A stretch of 64,000 bases of DNA from GCA-002708145 sp045562755 (lineage in GTDB: Bacteria; Chloroflexota; Dehalococcoidia; Lucifugimonadales; Lucifugimonadaceae), in the NCBI GenBank assembly GCA_045562755.1, contig JBJKVF010000006.1, forward strand, positions 186,001 to 250,000, written 5' to 3'. Every line of letters begins with the position of its first letter. Within the stretch, counting starts at the first letter, position 1. The notes beneath the pieces are model-generated. The model was not told the origin of the DNA. It made no database searches and saw nothing but the letters and a program-made list of their open reading frames with translations. Positions 27,434 through 36,864 of the stretch are shown here, one piece after another. The translations under genes were made by a program, and so were the position numbers.

Positions 27434-29230
27434 TTATTTATTCTGTCTGATTTCATAAGATTCTAAAATATCACCCACTTCATAATCATGAAAGCCATCA
27501 ATCATTATTCCACCTTCAAAATTATTCGCAAGCTCATTTACATTTTCCTTCAGATGTTTCATAGATGTTATAGCGCCATCAAAAATTTCTTCCCCTGACC
27601 TTAGTACTCTCATTCTACCTGAGCGTTTCATTGAACCATCTGTAACTCTTACACCAGCAATCTTTTCACGCTTCCCACGAGTAAAAATTTCTAAAATATT
27701 AGCATGCCCAAGTATAAAAGAAATTTTTTCAGGTTCTAATAAGTTTTTAGCTGCATTAGCAACATCGTCAATTAGATTATAAATAATGTCATATGTTCTG
27801 ATTGTAACGTTTTCTAATGCACCTTTTTTTCTAGCTCCGGATTCTACATTTGTTTCAAATCCTAAAATAATTGCATTTGATGCTGAAGCTAGTAGTATAT
27901 CTGATTCAGTAATTGCACCTGAGGAACAATGTATAATTTTTATCTCAACATCTTCTATAAAAATTTGCTCAACTGCTCTATTTACAGCATCAATTGAACC
28001 GCTATTTCCAGTTTTAATTATTATATTTAATTCATGCTCCCCAGACTGTTTGACTCGCCTCATAACTTCATCCATTGTTGTTGCAGATTTATTTATTTTT
28101 TGTTGCGAAGATAATCTTTCTCTGGTTTGAAGAAGTTCTTTTGCGTCTTTTTCTGTTTCTAATACATCAAACTGGTCTCCTGAATTTGGGAGACCATTTA
28201 AGCCTAAAATTTCAATAGGAGTAGATGGAAGTGCTAAATCAATATTGTTACCGAAACCATCAACCATAGACTTAATTTTTCCTCTTAAGTTCCCAGCAAC
28301 AATAATATCACCATTTTTTACAGAACCTGATCTAACTAAAATTGTAGCTACAGAACCCTTTTTTCTATCCATTTTAGACTCAATAACTACACCTATTCCT
28401 AATCTATTTGGATTTGCTTTTAGCTCTTGAATTTCTGAAAGCAATAATATATTTTCTAGCAAATCATCAACTCCTTCTCCTTTTAGAGCTGAAATTGGGA
28501 CTGCAATAGTATCTCCTCCATATGATTCAACTATTACTTCATTTTCAGCAAGTTGTGCATAAGCTCTATCAACATCCGAATTCTGTAAATCCATTTTGTT
28601 CATTGCTACTATTATGGGAACACCTGCAGCTCGTGCATGGTCTATAGCTTCTACAGTCTGAGGCATAACTCCATCATCTGCTGCTACAACAATTATTGCA
28701 ATATCGGTGACCTGAGCACCATTTGCCCGCATTTGTGTAAAAGCAGCATGCCCTGGAGTATCTATAAAAGTAATTTTACTTTGATTTTTTTCTACTTGAT
28801 ATGCACCAATTCCTTGAGTAATACCACCAGCCTCTGAATCAACTACTTTTGTTCCCCTTATAAAATCAAGAAGAGTAGTCTTACCATGATCAACATGCCC
28901 TAAAATCGTAACAATCGGTGGTCTTGATTCCGAATTTTCATCTGATAAATCTGAATCAACACCTGTTTTCTTTGAAGCTAAACTATCTTCTTTTTCTTTT
29001 GGCTTTAGTACACCAATCTCAAAAGATGAAGCTACTTTAGCTGCAATATCAAATTCAACTATCTCATTAACAGTTGCCATAACACCTAATCTCATTAGAG
29101 ATTTGATTATATCAACATTAGAAAGTTCTAAAATGTTAGCTAATTCACCTACACTAATATTAGCTGGTAATTCAACTGGCGATTTAGCTTCGTTATTATT
29201 ATTTATTGTTTGACTTGAATCTTGTACCAT
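27434..29230 (-). CDS. infB: Translation initiation factor IF-2
   Basis: A 598-aa IF-2. The GTPase domain begins near residue 107 with G-H-V-D-H-G-K-T-T, then D-T-P-G-H and N-K-M-D. Domains II, III and IV follow, including the C-terminal SMKHLKENVNEL segment. The N-terminal region is short, about 100 residues with one IF2-N domain (VGELANILELSNVDIIKSLM), in line with a streamlined IF-2. It places initiator tRNA on the 30S subunit. It follows nusA by 100 bases with no clear ribosome site. Confidence 0.96.
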   Translation of the reverse strand: MVQDSSQTINNNNEAKSPVELPANISVGELANILELSNVDIIKSLMRLGVMATVNEIVEFDIAAKVASSFEIGVLKPKEKEDSLASKKTGVDSDLSDENSESRPPIVTILGHVDHGKTTLLDFIRGTKVVDSEAGGITQGIGAYQVEKNQSKITFIDTPGHAAFTQMRANGAQVTDIAIIVVAADDGVMPQTVEAIDHARAAGVPIIVAMNKMDLQNSDVDRAYAQLAENEVIVESYGGDTIAVPISALKGEGVDDLLENILLLSEIQELKANPNRLGIGVVIESKMDRKKGSVATILVRSGSVKNGDIIVAGNLRGKIKSMVDGFGNNIDLALPSTPIEILGLNGLPNSGDQFDVLETEKDAKELLQTRERLSSQQKINKSATTMDEVMRRVKQSGEHELNIIIKTGNSGSIDAVNRAVEQIFIEDVEIKIIHCSSGAITESDILLASASNAIILGFETNVESGARKKGALENVTIRTYDIIYNLIDDVANAAKNLLEPEKISFILGHANILEIFTRGKREKIAGVRVTDGSMKRSGRMRVLRSGEEIFDGAITSMKHLKENVNELANNFEGGIMIDGFHDYEVGDILESYEIRQNK

Positions 29231-29330
29231 TGTAAATCTTTAAACTGGAATTTCTCCTAATTCTATCAAATATGATTATGAAAAAGTTTTGGATTAATAT
29301 ATATAGAATAGTTATTAAATATTTATGAGT

Positions 29331-30803
29331 TTATTTTCTTCTTTTACTTTTTGCACTACTACCACCTCTTTTTCCACCTTTTCTTCCTTCATCTTTTTCA
29401 TAAAAACCAGAAATATCTTCAGCAAAACGAATACCAGTACTTTCTTCTTTTTTTGATTTTGCAGCACCAAACAATGAATCATCAACTTGCCATAATTCAT
29501 CAGAAGAAACATCAAGCATTTCATTTTCTTTTGAATCTTTTTCTAATTTCTCTTGTTTTTCAAGCTCTGCAAGTTCTTTCTCAAGTGCAAGAAGTTCATC
29601 TTGGGCATTTTTTTCGGTTTCTTGTGCAAGAATTTGTTTTTTATTTTCTTTTTCTATCAAATCATCTGGAGTATCATCAGAAATAGACTTTTCTTTTGAT
29701 TTTTCTAAATCAGAATTTTGAGTTATCTCTAAGGCAGGTTCCTCATTATTGGGTTGAGAATTATCAACTTCTACCTCACTTACTCCTTGAATATCAACTT
29801 TCCAGTTCGTCAATCTTGAGGAAAGTCTTGCATTTTGGCCATCTTTACCTATAGCTAAGGAAAGTTGTTTGTCGGGAACGATGACTAGTGCAGTCTCTTC
29901 TTCTTTATCAATATCTACTCTATCAACTACAGCAGGACTAAGAGAATTAGAAATAAATTTAACTGGATCTTCACTCCACTCGACCACATCAATTTTCTCT
30001 CCTAGTAATTCATTAACAACATTTTGAATTCTAATACCTCTTAAACCAACACATGCGCCTACAGCATCTATACCCTCCTGATTAGAAAGAACAGCAACTT
30101 TTGATCTTGCTCCTGGTTCTCTAGCAATTGCCTTGATTTCAATCACGCCATTGTAAATCTCAGGAACTTCAATTTCAAATAATTTTCTTAGAAGATCTGG
30201 ATGTGTTCTAGAAACAACTATTTCAGGACCTCTAATTGTTCTTGCAACCTGCACAACATAAAATTTTAATTGCTGCGACGGCCTATATCTTTCAAAAGAT
30301 GATTGTTCTGAAGGCGGCATAATTGCTTCTGTATTACCAATATCTACTGTTATCCATCTTGATTCAACACGTTGTATAGTGCCAGTAAGAATATCTCCTT
30401 CTTTGTCGATATATTCTTCAAAAACTATATCTCTTTCAGAGTCTCTTAATTTTTGCATAAGAACTTGTTTTGCAGTTTGAGAAGCTATTCTTCCAGGATT
30501 AAACTCCAGCTGCCCAGTCTCTATAATATCTCCAATTTTATAATCTTGGTTAATCTTTTGTGCCTGATCAAGAGTCAAATGCATACCTTCATCTTCTACC
30601 TCTTCAACAACATGCTGGACCGTCTTTACAACCGTATCTCCCGTAACTGGATCCATGGTTACTATGACATCATTGCCATTGGATAATGGATCACGTTTAT
30701 ATGCTGCAGCTAATGCAGTTTCAACTGCACGTAAAACAACAGGCTTAGGTAGATTTCTTTCTGCTGCTAATTGATTAACAGCTAATAATAAATCACTCTT
30801 CAA
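29331..30803 (-). CDS. nusA: Transcription termination/antitermination protein NusA
   Basis: NusA with N-terminal domain, S1 domain (GDILTGTIQRVESRWITVDIG) and two KH domains (GACVGLRGIRIQNVVNELLGEKIDVVEW, LAIGKDGQNARLSSRL). The chosen start is the TTG at 30803, giving MKSDLLLAVNQLAAERN; it has GGAG eight bases upstream. An upstream TTG at 30845 lies inside a terminator-like hairpin and is unlikely. The protein is about 490 aa with a C-terminal extension of about 145 residues: acidic, Glu/Lys-rich and probably coiled, ending in a very basic G-G-K-R-G-G/K-S-K-R-R-K tail. The extension is not part of the standard NusA core. Confidence 0.94.
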   Translation of the reverse strand: MKSDLLLAVNQLAAERNLPKPVVLRAVETALAAAYKRDPLSNGNDVIVTMDPVTGDTVVKTVQHVVEEVEDEGMHLTLDQAQKINQDYKIGDIIETGQLEFNPGRIASQTAKQVLMQKLRDSERDIVFEEYIDKEGDILTGTIQRVESRWITVDIGNTEAIMPPSEQSSFERYRPSQQLKFYVVQVARTIRGPEIVVSRTHPDLLRKLFEIEVPEIYNGVIEIKAIAREPGARSKVAVLSNQEGIDAVGACVGLRGIRIQNVVNELLGEKIDVVEWSEDPVKFISNSLSPAVVDRVDIDKEEETALVIVPDKQLSLAIGKDGQNARLSSRLTNWKVDIQGVSEVEVDNSQPNNEEPALEITQNSDLEKSKEKSISDDTPDDLIEKENKKQILAQETEKNAQDELLALEKELAELEKQEKLEKDSKENEMLDVSSDELWQVDDSLFGAAKSKKEESTGIRFAEDISGFYEKDEGRKGGKRGGSSAKSKRRK

Positions 30804-30823
30804 AAAAAACTCCAATAGTTTCC

Positions 30824-30854
30824 ATAAAAAAGAAAAAGCGGGCAATGCCCACTT
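30824..30854 (-). terminator. Rho-independent terminator-like hairpin in the proS-nusA gap
   Basis: Read on the minus strand, AAGTGGGC and GCCCGCTT form an 8-bp stem (one G-U pair) around an ATT loop, followed at once by TTTCTTTTTT. This is a standard intrinsic terminator. It ends about 20 bases before the nusA start codon. It can stop proS transcripts, but a TATAAT at 30884-30879 on the same strand lies just upstream, so it may also act as an attenuator in the nusA leader. Confidence 0.8.
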
Positions 30855-30921
30855 CTCTCACAATAATATACTATAAAAATTATATCATTTTTTAATTTGA
30901 AAGTCCTATATATTTTAATAT

Positions 30922-32616
30922 TTATTCGATTAATTTTTTTATAAAATCAACTAATTCATTTTCTGATACATAATTATTTGAAGAATCATTACGAGATTTT
31001 ATCTCTATTTCATTTTTTTCATAATTATTCTTACTAATAATTATTCTTATGGGGAATCCAACTAAGTCAGAATCCTTGAACTTTACTCCTGGAGGTAAAT
31101 CCCTATCGTCGTAAAGTACTTCTATATTGCTAGTAAATAATAACTGATAAATTTTTTCACATTTTTCTCTAACTTTGTTATTGTCAAGATTTATTCCAAT
31201 TATATTTACAACAAAAGGAGCAATAGATGGTGGTAAAGCAATACCATTTTCATCATGATTAGCTTCTATTGCGGCAGCCAGGACTCTTCCAACTCCAATG
31301 CCATAACACCCCATCAATACCGGTTGGTTTTTACCGTTTCTATCAGCAAAGTTAGCACCCATAATTTCGGAGTAAGTATAACCTAATTTGAAAACATGTC
31401 CTACTTCTATTCCCTTTTTGGAAATTAGTTTACCAGACCTATTAGGTGATTCAAATCCCTCTTTAGCTTCAGCAATGTCACAGAGTATGTTGGAAGTAAA
31501 ATCTCTAGGATAATTAATATTTTTCAAATGAAAATCTTTTTTATTCCCACCAGCAACATAGTTAGAGCCAAGCTCTATAGAACTATCAACAATACTTTTT
31601 ATATTATTCTTATCAATTGGAGATGTATACCCTGGAATAAATCCTGAATTTATTACCTCTTCCGAGGTCGCAATTCTTAATTCTTTAGATCCTAGTACAT
31701 TTTTTAATTTTGTTTCATTAACATCATAATCACCTCTTATAGTTGCAATAATTATTTGACCATCTGAATTATAAATTACTGATTTTGCAAATTTATTTTT
31801 TGGCAATTTGAAAAATTTAGACAATTTTTCAATGGTATTAATATTTTTAGTTTCTATAAGTTCTTTATCAAATATTTCATCTTCTGAAAAATCAATCTTT
31901 ATAAATTCTGCTTTTTCTAAATTAGCAGCATAGCTTTGATCAGAAGAAATTAATATTGTATCGTCACCATTTTCCGAGATCATAACAAATTCTTTTGATT
32001 CTTTTCCACCAATACCGCCGGAATCAGCATCTACAATAACTATATCTAATCCACATCTAATAAAAATTTTTTGATAAGTTTTGATCATATTATCAAAGCT
32101 TAGATCTAAACCTTTTTCATCTAAATCAAAAGAATATGCATCTTTCATTTCAAACTCTCTAACTCTCAATAATCCTCCTCTAGGTCTAGTCTCATCTCGA
32201 AATTTTGTTTGAATTTGGTATATTGTGACAGGTAAATCTCTATAACTTGAAACAAAAGATCTAATCATAGATGTAGCTGTTTCTTCATGAGTTGGAGCAA
32301 TTACTAAAGTGCGCTCTCTTCTGTCCATAAAATTAGCCAATGGAGGAAAAAAAGTTTCAGCCCTTCCCGATTCTTCCCATAGTTCTTTTGGTTGTATTAC
32401 TGGCATATTAACTTCAGCACAGCCTGCTAAATTCATTTCTTCTCTAATTATATTTCTAATCTTAGAAATTGACCTATTACCGACTGGCAATATACTAAAT
32501 ATGCCTGCTGCAATTTGCTGAACATACCCAGCCCTCAAAAGTAGCCTATGACTGACACTTTCAGCATCCGAAGGTACATCACGGAGTGTTTTAAGTAAAA
32601 AATTAGAAGCTTTCAT
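30922..32616 (-). CDS. proS: Prolyl-tRNA synthetase
   Basis: A 564-aa bacterial-type class II proline-tRNA ligase. Motif 1-2 region: LLLRAGYVQQIAAGIFSILP, TFFPPL, the TKFRDETRPRGGLLRVREFEMKD region (motif 2), and an inserted editing-type domain between motifs 2 and 3 (SVIYNSDGQIIIATIRGDYDVNE). Motif 3 is G-C-Y-G-I-G-V-G-R. A C-terminal anticodon-binding domain with LYDDRDLPPGVKFKD follows. It charges tRNA-Pro, one copy of which lies at 13664-13738. Confidence 0.97.
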   Translation of the reverse strand: MKASNFLLKTLRDVPSDAESVSHRLLLRAGYVQQIAAGIFSILPVGNRSISKIRNIIREEMNLAGCAEVNMPVIQPKELWEESGRAETFFPPLANFMDRRERTLVIAPTHEETATSMIRSFVSSYRDLPVTIYQIQTKFRDETRPRGGLLRVREFEMKDAYSFDLDEKGLDLSFDNMIKTYQKIFIRCGLDIVIVDADSGGIGGKESKEFVMISENGDDTILISSDQSYAANLEKAEFIKIDFSEDEIFDKELIETKNINTIEKLSKFFKLPKNKFAKSVIYNSDGQIIIATIRGDYDVNETKLKNVLGSKELRIATSEEVINSGFIPGYTSPIDKNNIKSIVDSSIELGSNYVAGGNKKDFHLKNINYPRDFTSNILCDIAEAKEGFESPNRSGKLISKKGIEVGHVFKLGYTYSEIMGANFADRNGKNQPVLMGCYGIGVGRVLAAAIEANHDENGIALPPSIAPFVVNIIGINLDNNKVREKCEKIYQLLFTSNIEVLYDDRDLPPGVKFKDSDLVGFPIRIIISKNNYEKNEIEIKSRNDSSNNYVSENELVDFIKKLIE

Positions 32617-32622
32617 AAAACT

Positions 32623-33798
32623 TTATTTTTTTTGTCCTCTCTGAGCCCATTCAGAATTTTCAAACATGTTTAACCCTGGATCCGCCATAACTTGTGAATT
32701 CGTAACATCTGGAGGATTAGAGAGAATATAATCTTCATCTAATTCTATACCCCATCCTGGCTTATCGGGGACTGGAAAATATCCATCAATGACTTCAGGA
32801 TATCCTGATCCTGCTTTTTTTACGTGAGGATCAGCAAAGTCATTAAAGTGCTCTAATATCTTAACATTTCTAAGAGTAAGGCATAAATGTAATGCTGCCA
32901 TAGTTGAAACTATACCTCCTACATTATGAGGTGCAACCATTATTGAAAAGGATTCTGCAGTTGAAGCAATTTTTTTCGTTTCTAAAATACCACCGCTCTG
33001 TGTGATATCAGGTTGTAAAACATCAACATATTGCGTATTCCAAATTTCTCTAAATTCCGGGGCACCATACAATCTTTCTCCTGTTGCTATGGGCAGAGAT
33101 GTATGCTGTCTTACTGATTTTAATGCAGGGATATCACCTGGTCTAACTGGTTCTTCAATCCAACCAATATTATATTTTTCAATAAATCTTGCAACCTCTC
33201 TAGCTTGCAATGGAGCAAATCTTCCATGCATTTCAATCATGATTTGCGCTTGAGTACCGGCGACTGATGCGACTGCTTCAATTAGATCTAAGGATCTATA
33301 AAATTCTGATCTCTCAAGTTCTAGGTCTCCATTTCCAAATGGATCAAACTTCATTGCTTTATAACCTTTATCCATGACTTTTTCTGCTGCCGTTGCATAC
33401 TGCTCTGGAGATCTTTCAACTGTATACCAACCATTTGCATATGCTTGAATCTTATCTTTCACCTGACCACCCAAAAGCTTGTAAACAGGTTGGTTACAAG
33501 ATTTACCAATAATATCCCAAAAAGCTAGTTCTACGAGAGCTAAACCAGTATATACAACCTCTCCAGGTTTACCAAAATCTAATAATGTCATTCTTCTGTA
33601 AAGAGCTTCAATATCAAATGGATCATGTCCTATAAAGTGCCTTTCTACATCTTTAAGATATTGCGTGACAGTATGAGTTTTTCCTAGTACTCTAGCTTCT
33701 CCAACACCAGTAATACCTTCATCTGTTTCAATAATACAATAAGTTAAATTTCTCCATGGAGTACCTAGTACTAAAGTCTTAAAGCCTGTTGTTTTCAT
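32623..33798 (-). CDS. Mandelate racemase / muconate lactonizing enzyme family protein (enolase superfamily)
   Basis: A 391-aa enolase-superfamily enzyme, likely a sugar-acid dehydratase. The KxxK lysines are in Y-K-A-M-K-F-D, the metal ligands lie in I-E-M-H-G (with E), WIEEPVRPGD and TGERL, and the second acid/base region is DVLQPDITQSGG with the APHN motif near the end. The C-terminus is typical of mandelate racemase-subgroup dehydratases. It sits in tandem with a TPP enzyme upstream on the same strand (32-base gap). Substrate is not determinable. Confidence 0.9.
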   Translation of the reverse strand: MKTTGFKTLVLGTPWRNLTYCIIETDEGITGVGEARVLGKTHTVTQYLKDVERHFIGHDPFDIEALYRRMTLLDFGKPGEVVYTGLALVELAFWDIIGKSCNQPVYKLLGGQVKDKIQAYANGWYTVERSPEQYATAAEKVMDKGYKAMKFDPFGNGDLELERSEFYRSLDLIEAVASVAGTQAQIMIEMHGRFAPLQAREVARFIEKYNIGWIEEPVRPGDIPALKSVRQHTSLPIATGERLYGAPEFREIWNTQYVDVLQPDITQSGGILETKKIASTAESFSIMVAPHNVGGIVSTMAALHLCLTLRNVKILEHFNDFADPHVKKAGSGYPEVIDGYFPVPDKPGWGIELDEDYILSNPPDVTNSQVMADPGLNMFENSEWAQRGQKK

Positions 33799-33830
33799 TT
33801 TTCTCCTTTATTTTTAATAAGTTATATCTA

Positions 33831-35519
33831 TTATTCAGAATATATTGACATTTCATCGCTCTGTTTTGTTCTTACATCAAGTAACACACTTTTTCCTTCT
33901 TCAAAGTTAACTCTTTTGGCCTCCGCAAGAGATTTACCTATTTCTTGAGGTTCAGTAATTTTTATTCCTACTCCACCTAGACCTTCGGCAATTGCAGCAT
34001 AATCTCCTGTCATATTTCCAGCATCAAAACCTTCCATAGCTGTAGGCATGTGATGGTTATAGCCACCCATAGTTTTATTATTTAAAATAATTGTTGTAAT
34101 AGGAGCTCCACACCTATTAGCTGTTTCTAAATCAAGACCAGACATACCAAATGCTGCATCACCCATAAAATTAACACAAAATTTAGAGGGATCTGCAATT
34201 TTTGCACCAATCATTAATGGTATTCCATATCCCAAATGAGTACTCTTACCCCAACCAATATAGCTATGGGGTACTGTGGCTGTATAAAAAGGCATAATTT
34301 CATCTCTTGGATGACCAGCATCGTGAGTCATGATTGTATTTTCATGATCAACATTTTTATTAATTTCATTTATTAATCTATAAGGATTAATTGGTTCGTC
34401 ATTTGAATTAAGTAATTTATCAAAGTCATTTAGCCATTCCTTTTTCACACTACTAATCTGATTTTCAAGTTGTATATTTTTTTCTCTACCATTTTCACCT
34501 AAAATAGATTTTGCTTCATCTATCATCATACATAATGTTTTTCTAGCATCGCCAATCAAGCCTATTTCAGTTGGGTATTGTTTATCTATATCTTCGTAAT
34601 TATTAGTAGAGTGAATAATAGTTTTACCTTTTGGTATATCAATACCATAATTAGTAATTGTTAAACTTGCTCCTACAGCAAATAAAACATCACTTTCATA
34701 TAACCACTTAAAAACTCCTTTTGGAGCAGTTCTATTTGCTGCACCTAAGGATAATGGATGCCTTTCATCAAAAGCTGATTTGCCTGGCATTGTTGTAATA
34801 ACAGGAATTTGTAACAACTCAGCTAATTCTTTAAGTTTTTCTGTCGCAGCAGAATATAATACACCCTGTCCGGCCCAAATTATTGGATTATCTGCATTTA
34901 TTATTTTTTTTATTGCTAATCTCAAATCTTCCTTTGCCGGTGCGGAAATATATGTTTTAGGGGAATGAAAATTTTCCATCCCTAATATCTTGCCTTTTTC
35001 TTTTTTTACCTCAGCCTCTGTAAGGCTTCTAGGAATTTCCAACAATACTGGACCAGGACGACCATTTTTCAGTGCTGATAAAGCTCTTCTCATCAAGGAG
35101 GGTAAACGATCGTATGAGTTAACTGAAGCAGACCATTTGGTTATATTCTTATAATTTTCAGGTGATGTAAAATTAGGATATATATCTACCTTATCCATTG
35201 ATTGGCCTTCTGGTAAAAATAAAATCGGAACTCCATCTGCCCAAGCTTGTGCTATTCCGCCAAATGCATTTTCAGCTCCCGGACCATGTTGACATGCAAA
35301 TACACCATATTTACCTTTTTCAGCCATAAGTCTAGAATAACCATCAGCAGCCATAATACCTCCTCTTTCCTGTCTGAAAACTACTGGTCTTACACCAAAT
35401 TTCGCGCATGATTCAATTAAAGGATTATTAGGAAAACAAGCTAACCAATCAAATCCTTGACTCTTTAATATATGTGCAATTAAGTCAAAACCGTTATTAA
35501 CATCTTCTAAATTATTCAT
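33831..35519 (-). CDS. TPP-dependent enzyme (acetolactate synthase-like), catabolic type
   Basis: A TPP enzyme of the acetolactate synthase/benzoylformate decarboxylase family. Start at ATG 35519 is chosen because GGAGGT lies directly upstream; an earlier ATG at 35549 has no such site. The resulting 562-aa protein starts MNNLEDVNNGF. The cofactor Glu is in R-Q-E-R-G-G; the pyrophosphate motif is G-D-A-A-F-G-M followed by I-L-N-N. The sequence HDAGHP/KSTHLGYGIP is unlike classic acetolactate synthase. It probably decarboxylates or cleaves a 2-oxo acid made by the neighbouring enolase-superfamily enzyme. A CRP-type palindrome lies 16 bases upstream. Confidence 0.87.
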   Translation of the reverse strand: MNNLEDVNNGFDLIAHILKSQGFDWLACFPNNPLIESCAKFGVRPVVFRQERGGIMAADGYSRLMAEKGKYGVFACQHGPGAENAFGGIAQAWADGVPILFLPEGQSMDKVDIYPNFTSPENYKNITKWSASVNSYDRLPSLMRRALSALKNGRPGPVLLEIPRSLTEAEVKKEKGKILGMENFHSPKTYISAPAKEDLRLAIKKIINADNPIIWAGQGVLYSAATEKLKELAELLQIPVITTMPGKSAFDERHPLSLGAANRTAPKGVFKWLYESDVLFAVGASLTITNYGIDIPKGKTIIHSTNNYEDIDKQYPTEIGLIGDARKTLCMMIDEAKSILGENGREKNIQLENQISSVKKEWLNDFDKLLNSNDEPINPYRLINEINKNVDHENTIMTHDAGHPRDEIMPFYTATVPHSYIGWGKSTHLGYGIPLMIGAKIADPSKFCVNFMGDAAFGMSGLDLETANRCGAPITTIILNNKTMGGYNHHMPTAMEGFDAGNMTGDYAAIAEGLGGVGIKITEPQEIGKSLAEAKRVNFEEGKSVLLDVRTKQSDEMSIYSE

Positions 35520-35534
35520 TATTACCTCCAAATA

Positions 35535-35550
35535 TGTGAAAAAATTCACA
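35535..35550. promoter_or_regulatory. Candidate CRP/FNR-family operator (TGTGA-N6-TCACA)
   Basis: The 16-base sequence matches TGTGA, six bases, TCACA with no mismatch in either arm. It lies 16 bases upstream of the start codon of the TPP-enzyme gene, just before its ribosome site, where binding of a CRP-type regulator would block the transcript or sit over a promoter. A full match is rare in a window of this size, but binding is inferred. Confidence 0.5.
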
Positions 35551-35695
35551 AAATTCGCTAAATACTGTATTAAATTCTCTAAGATTCTACCTGATAAAAA
35601 GTAATAGAATCATTAAGAAATATGATTTATTTTCTATTTATATTAAAAAATAACAAAAAATAATAACCAAAAAATATAAAAAATGAGTTTTTCTT

Positions 35696-36853
35696 ATGAT
35701 AAATAATGAATTAGATAAAAAAATAGACGAAAACGATCAGGTTGGAACTGCCAACATTAAAGTAGTTGGAGTTGGTGGAGGAGGACAAAATGCAGTTAAT
35801 AGAATGTATAAAGAACGAGTTGAAGGTGTTCAGTATATTTCTGTAAACACTGACTCTCAAGCTTTAGAAAATTCAGAGATACCACTAAAACTTAGAGTAG
35901 GAGATCAAACTGCAAGAGGTTTGGGAGTTGGGGGAGATCCTGCCAAAGGTAGACAATGTCACGAAGAAGATAGAGAGGAGATTAAATCTGTTCTTGAAGG
36001 CGCAGATTTAGTATTTATAGCAGCTGGTATGGGAGGTGGAACTGGAACTGGTGGAGCACCAGTTGTAGCTGAAATTTCGAAAGAAATAGGTGCCCTTACA
36101 GTAGGAGTGGTAACTAAACCATTTAATTTTGAAGGTAAAGTTAGAAAAACTAAAGCAATAGAAGGAGTAGAAGCATTAAAAGAGCAAGTTGACACTCTTA
36201 TTGTTATACCTAATGATAGGCTTACTGCTGTTTCTGATGCAAATGTAACTGTACAGACAGCATTTAAAATGGCTGATGACGTATTAAGGCAAGGAATACA
36301 ATCTATTGCAGAGCTAATACTTTGCCCAGGTGAAATAAACTTAGATTTTGCAGACGTAAAAGCTGTTATGGATGGAGCTGGAGCAGCATGGATGGCAATA
36401 GGAAAAGGTTCAGGCGAAAATAGGGCTGTAGAAGCAGCTGAAGAAGCACTTCAATCTCCATTACTAGAAGTTGAAGTAAATGGTGCAAGGGGAGTAATAT
36501 TTAATGTAACTGGAGGACCAGATGTGACTATTCATGAGGTGCAAAATGCATCTGAAATAGTAGCCTCAACTGTTCACCCTGACGCAAATATTATTTATGG
36601 TCAGACAACAGATCCAAAAATGGAAAATGAAATTAAAATAACTTTAATAGCAACCGGATTTCCTTCAGCAACAGATATAGAAGAAGATGAAATGAAAAGT
36701 GCTTCAGATGTACTTAATCATGGTAATGATGAGATTGAAATACCACCTTTCTTAAGAAATCATCCTTCAGCTAAAAATAGAATTAGAAAATCTTTACAAA
36801 AAAAAGAACAATTAGGTTTTCCTGAAGAAATAGTGCCAGCAATTAGCGATTAA
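35696..36853 (+). CDS. ftsZ: Cell division protein FtsZ
   Basis: A 385-aa FtsZ. The nucleotide-binding regions are K-V-V-G-V-G-G-G-G-Q-N-A-V-N, SVNTDSQAL, and the tubulin signature G-G-G-T-G-T-G-G-A-P with V-V-A after it. The T7 catalytic loop is N-L-D-F-A-D. The C-terminus ends with IPPFLRNHP, the FLR motif of FtsZ tails, then about 25 basic/polar residues. It polymerises with GTP to form the division ring. No other division genes are near. The gene ends 11 bases before the 3' end of rnpB on the other strand. Confidence 0.95.
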   Translation: MINNELDKKIDENDQVGTANIKVVGVGGGGQNAVNRMYKERVEGVQYISVNTDSQALENSEIPLKLRVGDQTARGLGVGGDPAKGRQCHEEDREEIKSVLEGADLVFIAAGMGGGTGTGGAPVVAEISKEIGALTVGVVTKPFNFEGKVRKTKAIEGVEALKEQVDTLIVIPNDRLTAVSDANVTVQTAFKMADDVLRQGIQSIAELILCPGEINLDFADVKAVMDGAGAAWMAIGKGSGENRAVEAAEEALQSPLLEVEVNGARGVIFNVTGGPDVTIHEVQNASEIVASTVHPDANIIYGQTTDPKMENEIKITLIATGFPSATDIEEDEMKSASDVLNHGNDEIEIPPFLRNHPSAKNRIRKSLQKKEQLGFPEEIVPAISD

Positions 36854-36864
36854 TTTATTTTTAA

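Noticed and set aside
29351..29686. 111-aa plus-strand frame, rich in His, Leu and Phe
   Set aside because: It is the mirror of the Glu/Lys-rich NusA tail; the odd composition comes from reading that tail on the wrong strand.
30803..30845. Longer NusA start at TTG 30845
   Set aside because: That codon is inside the loop of the terminator hairpin and has no ribosome site; TTG 30803 has GGAG and fits the NusA N-terminus.
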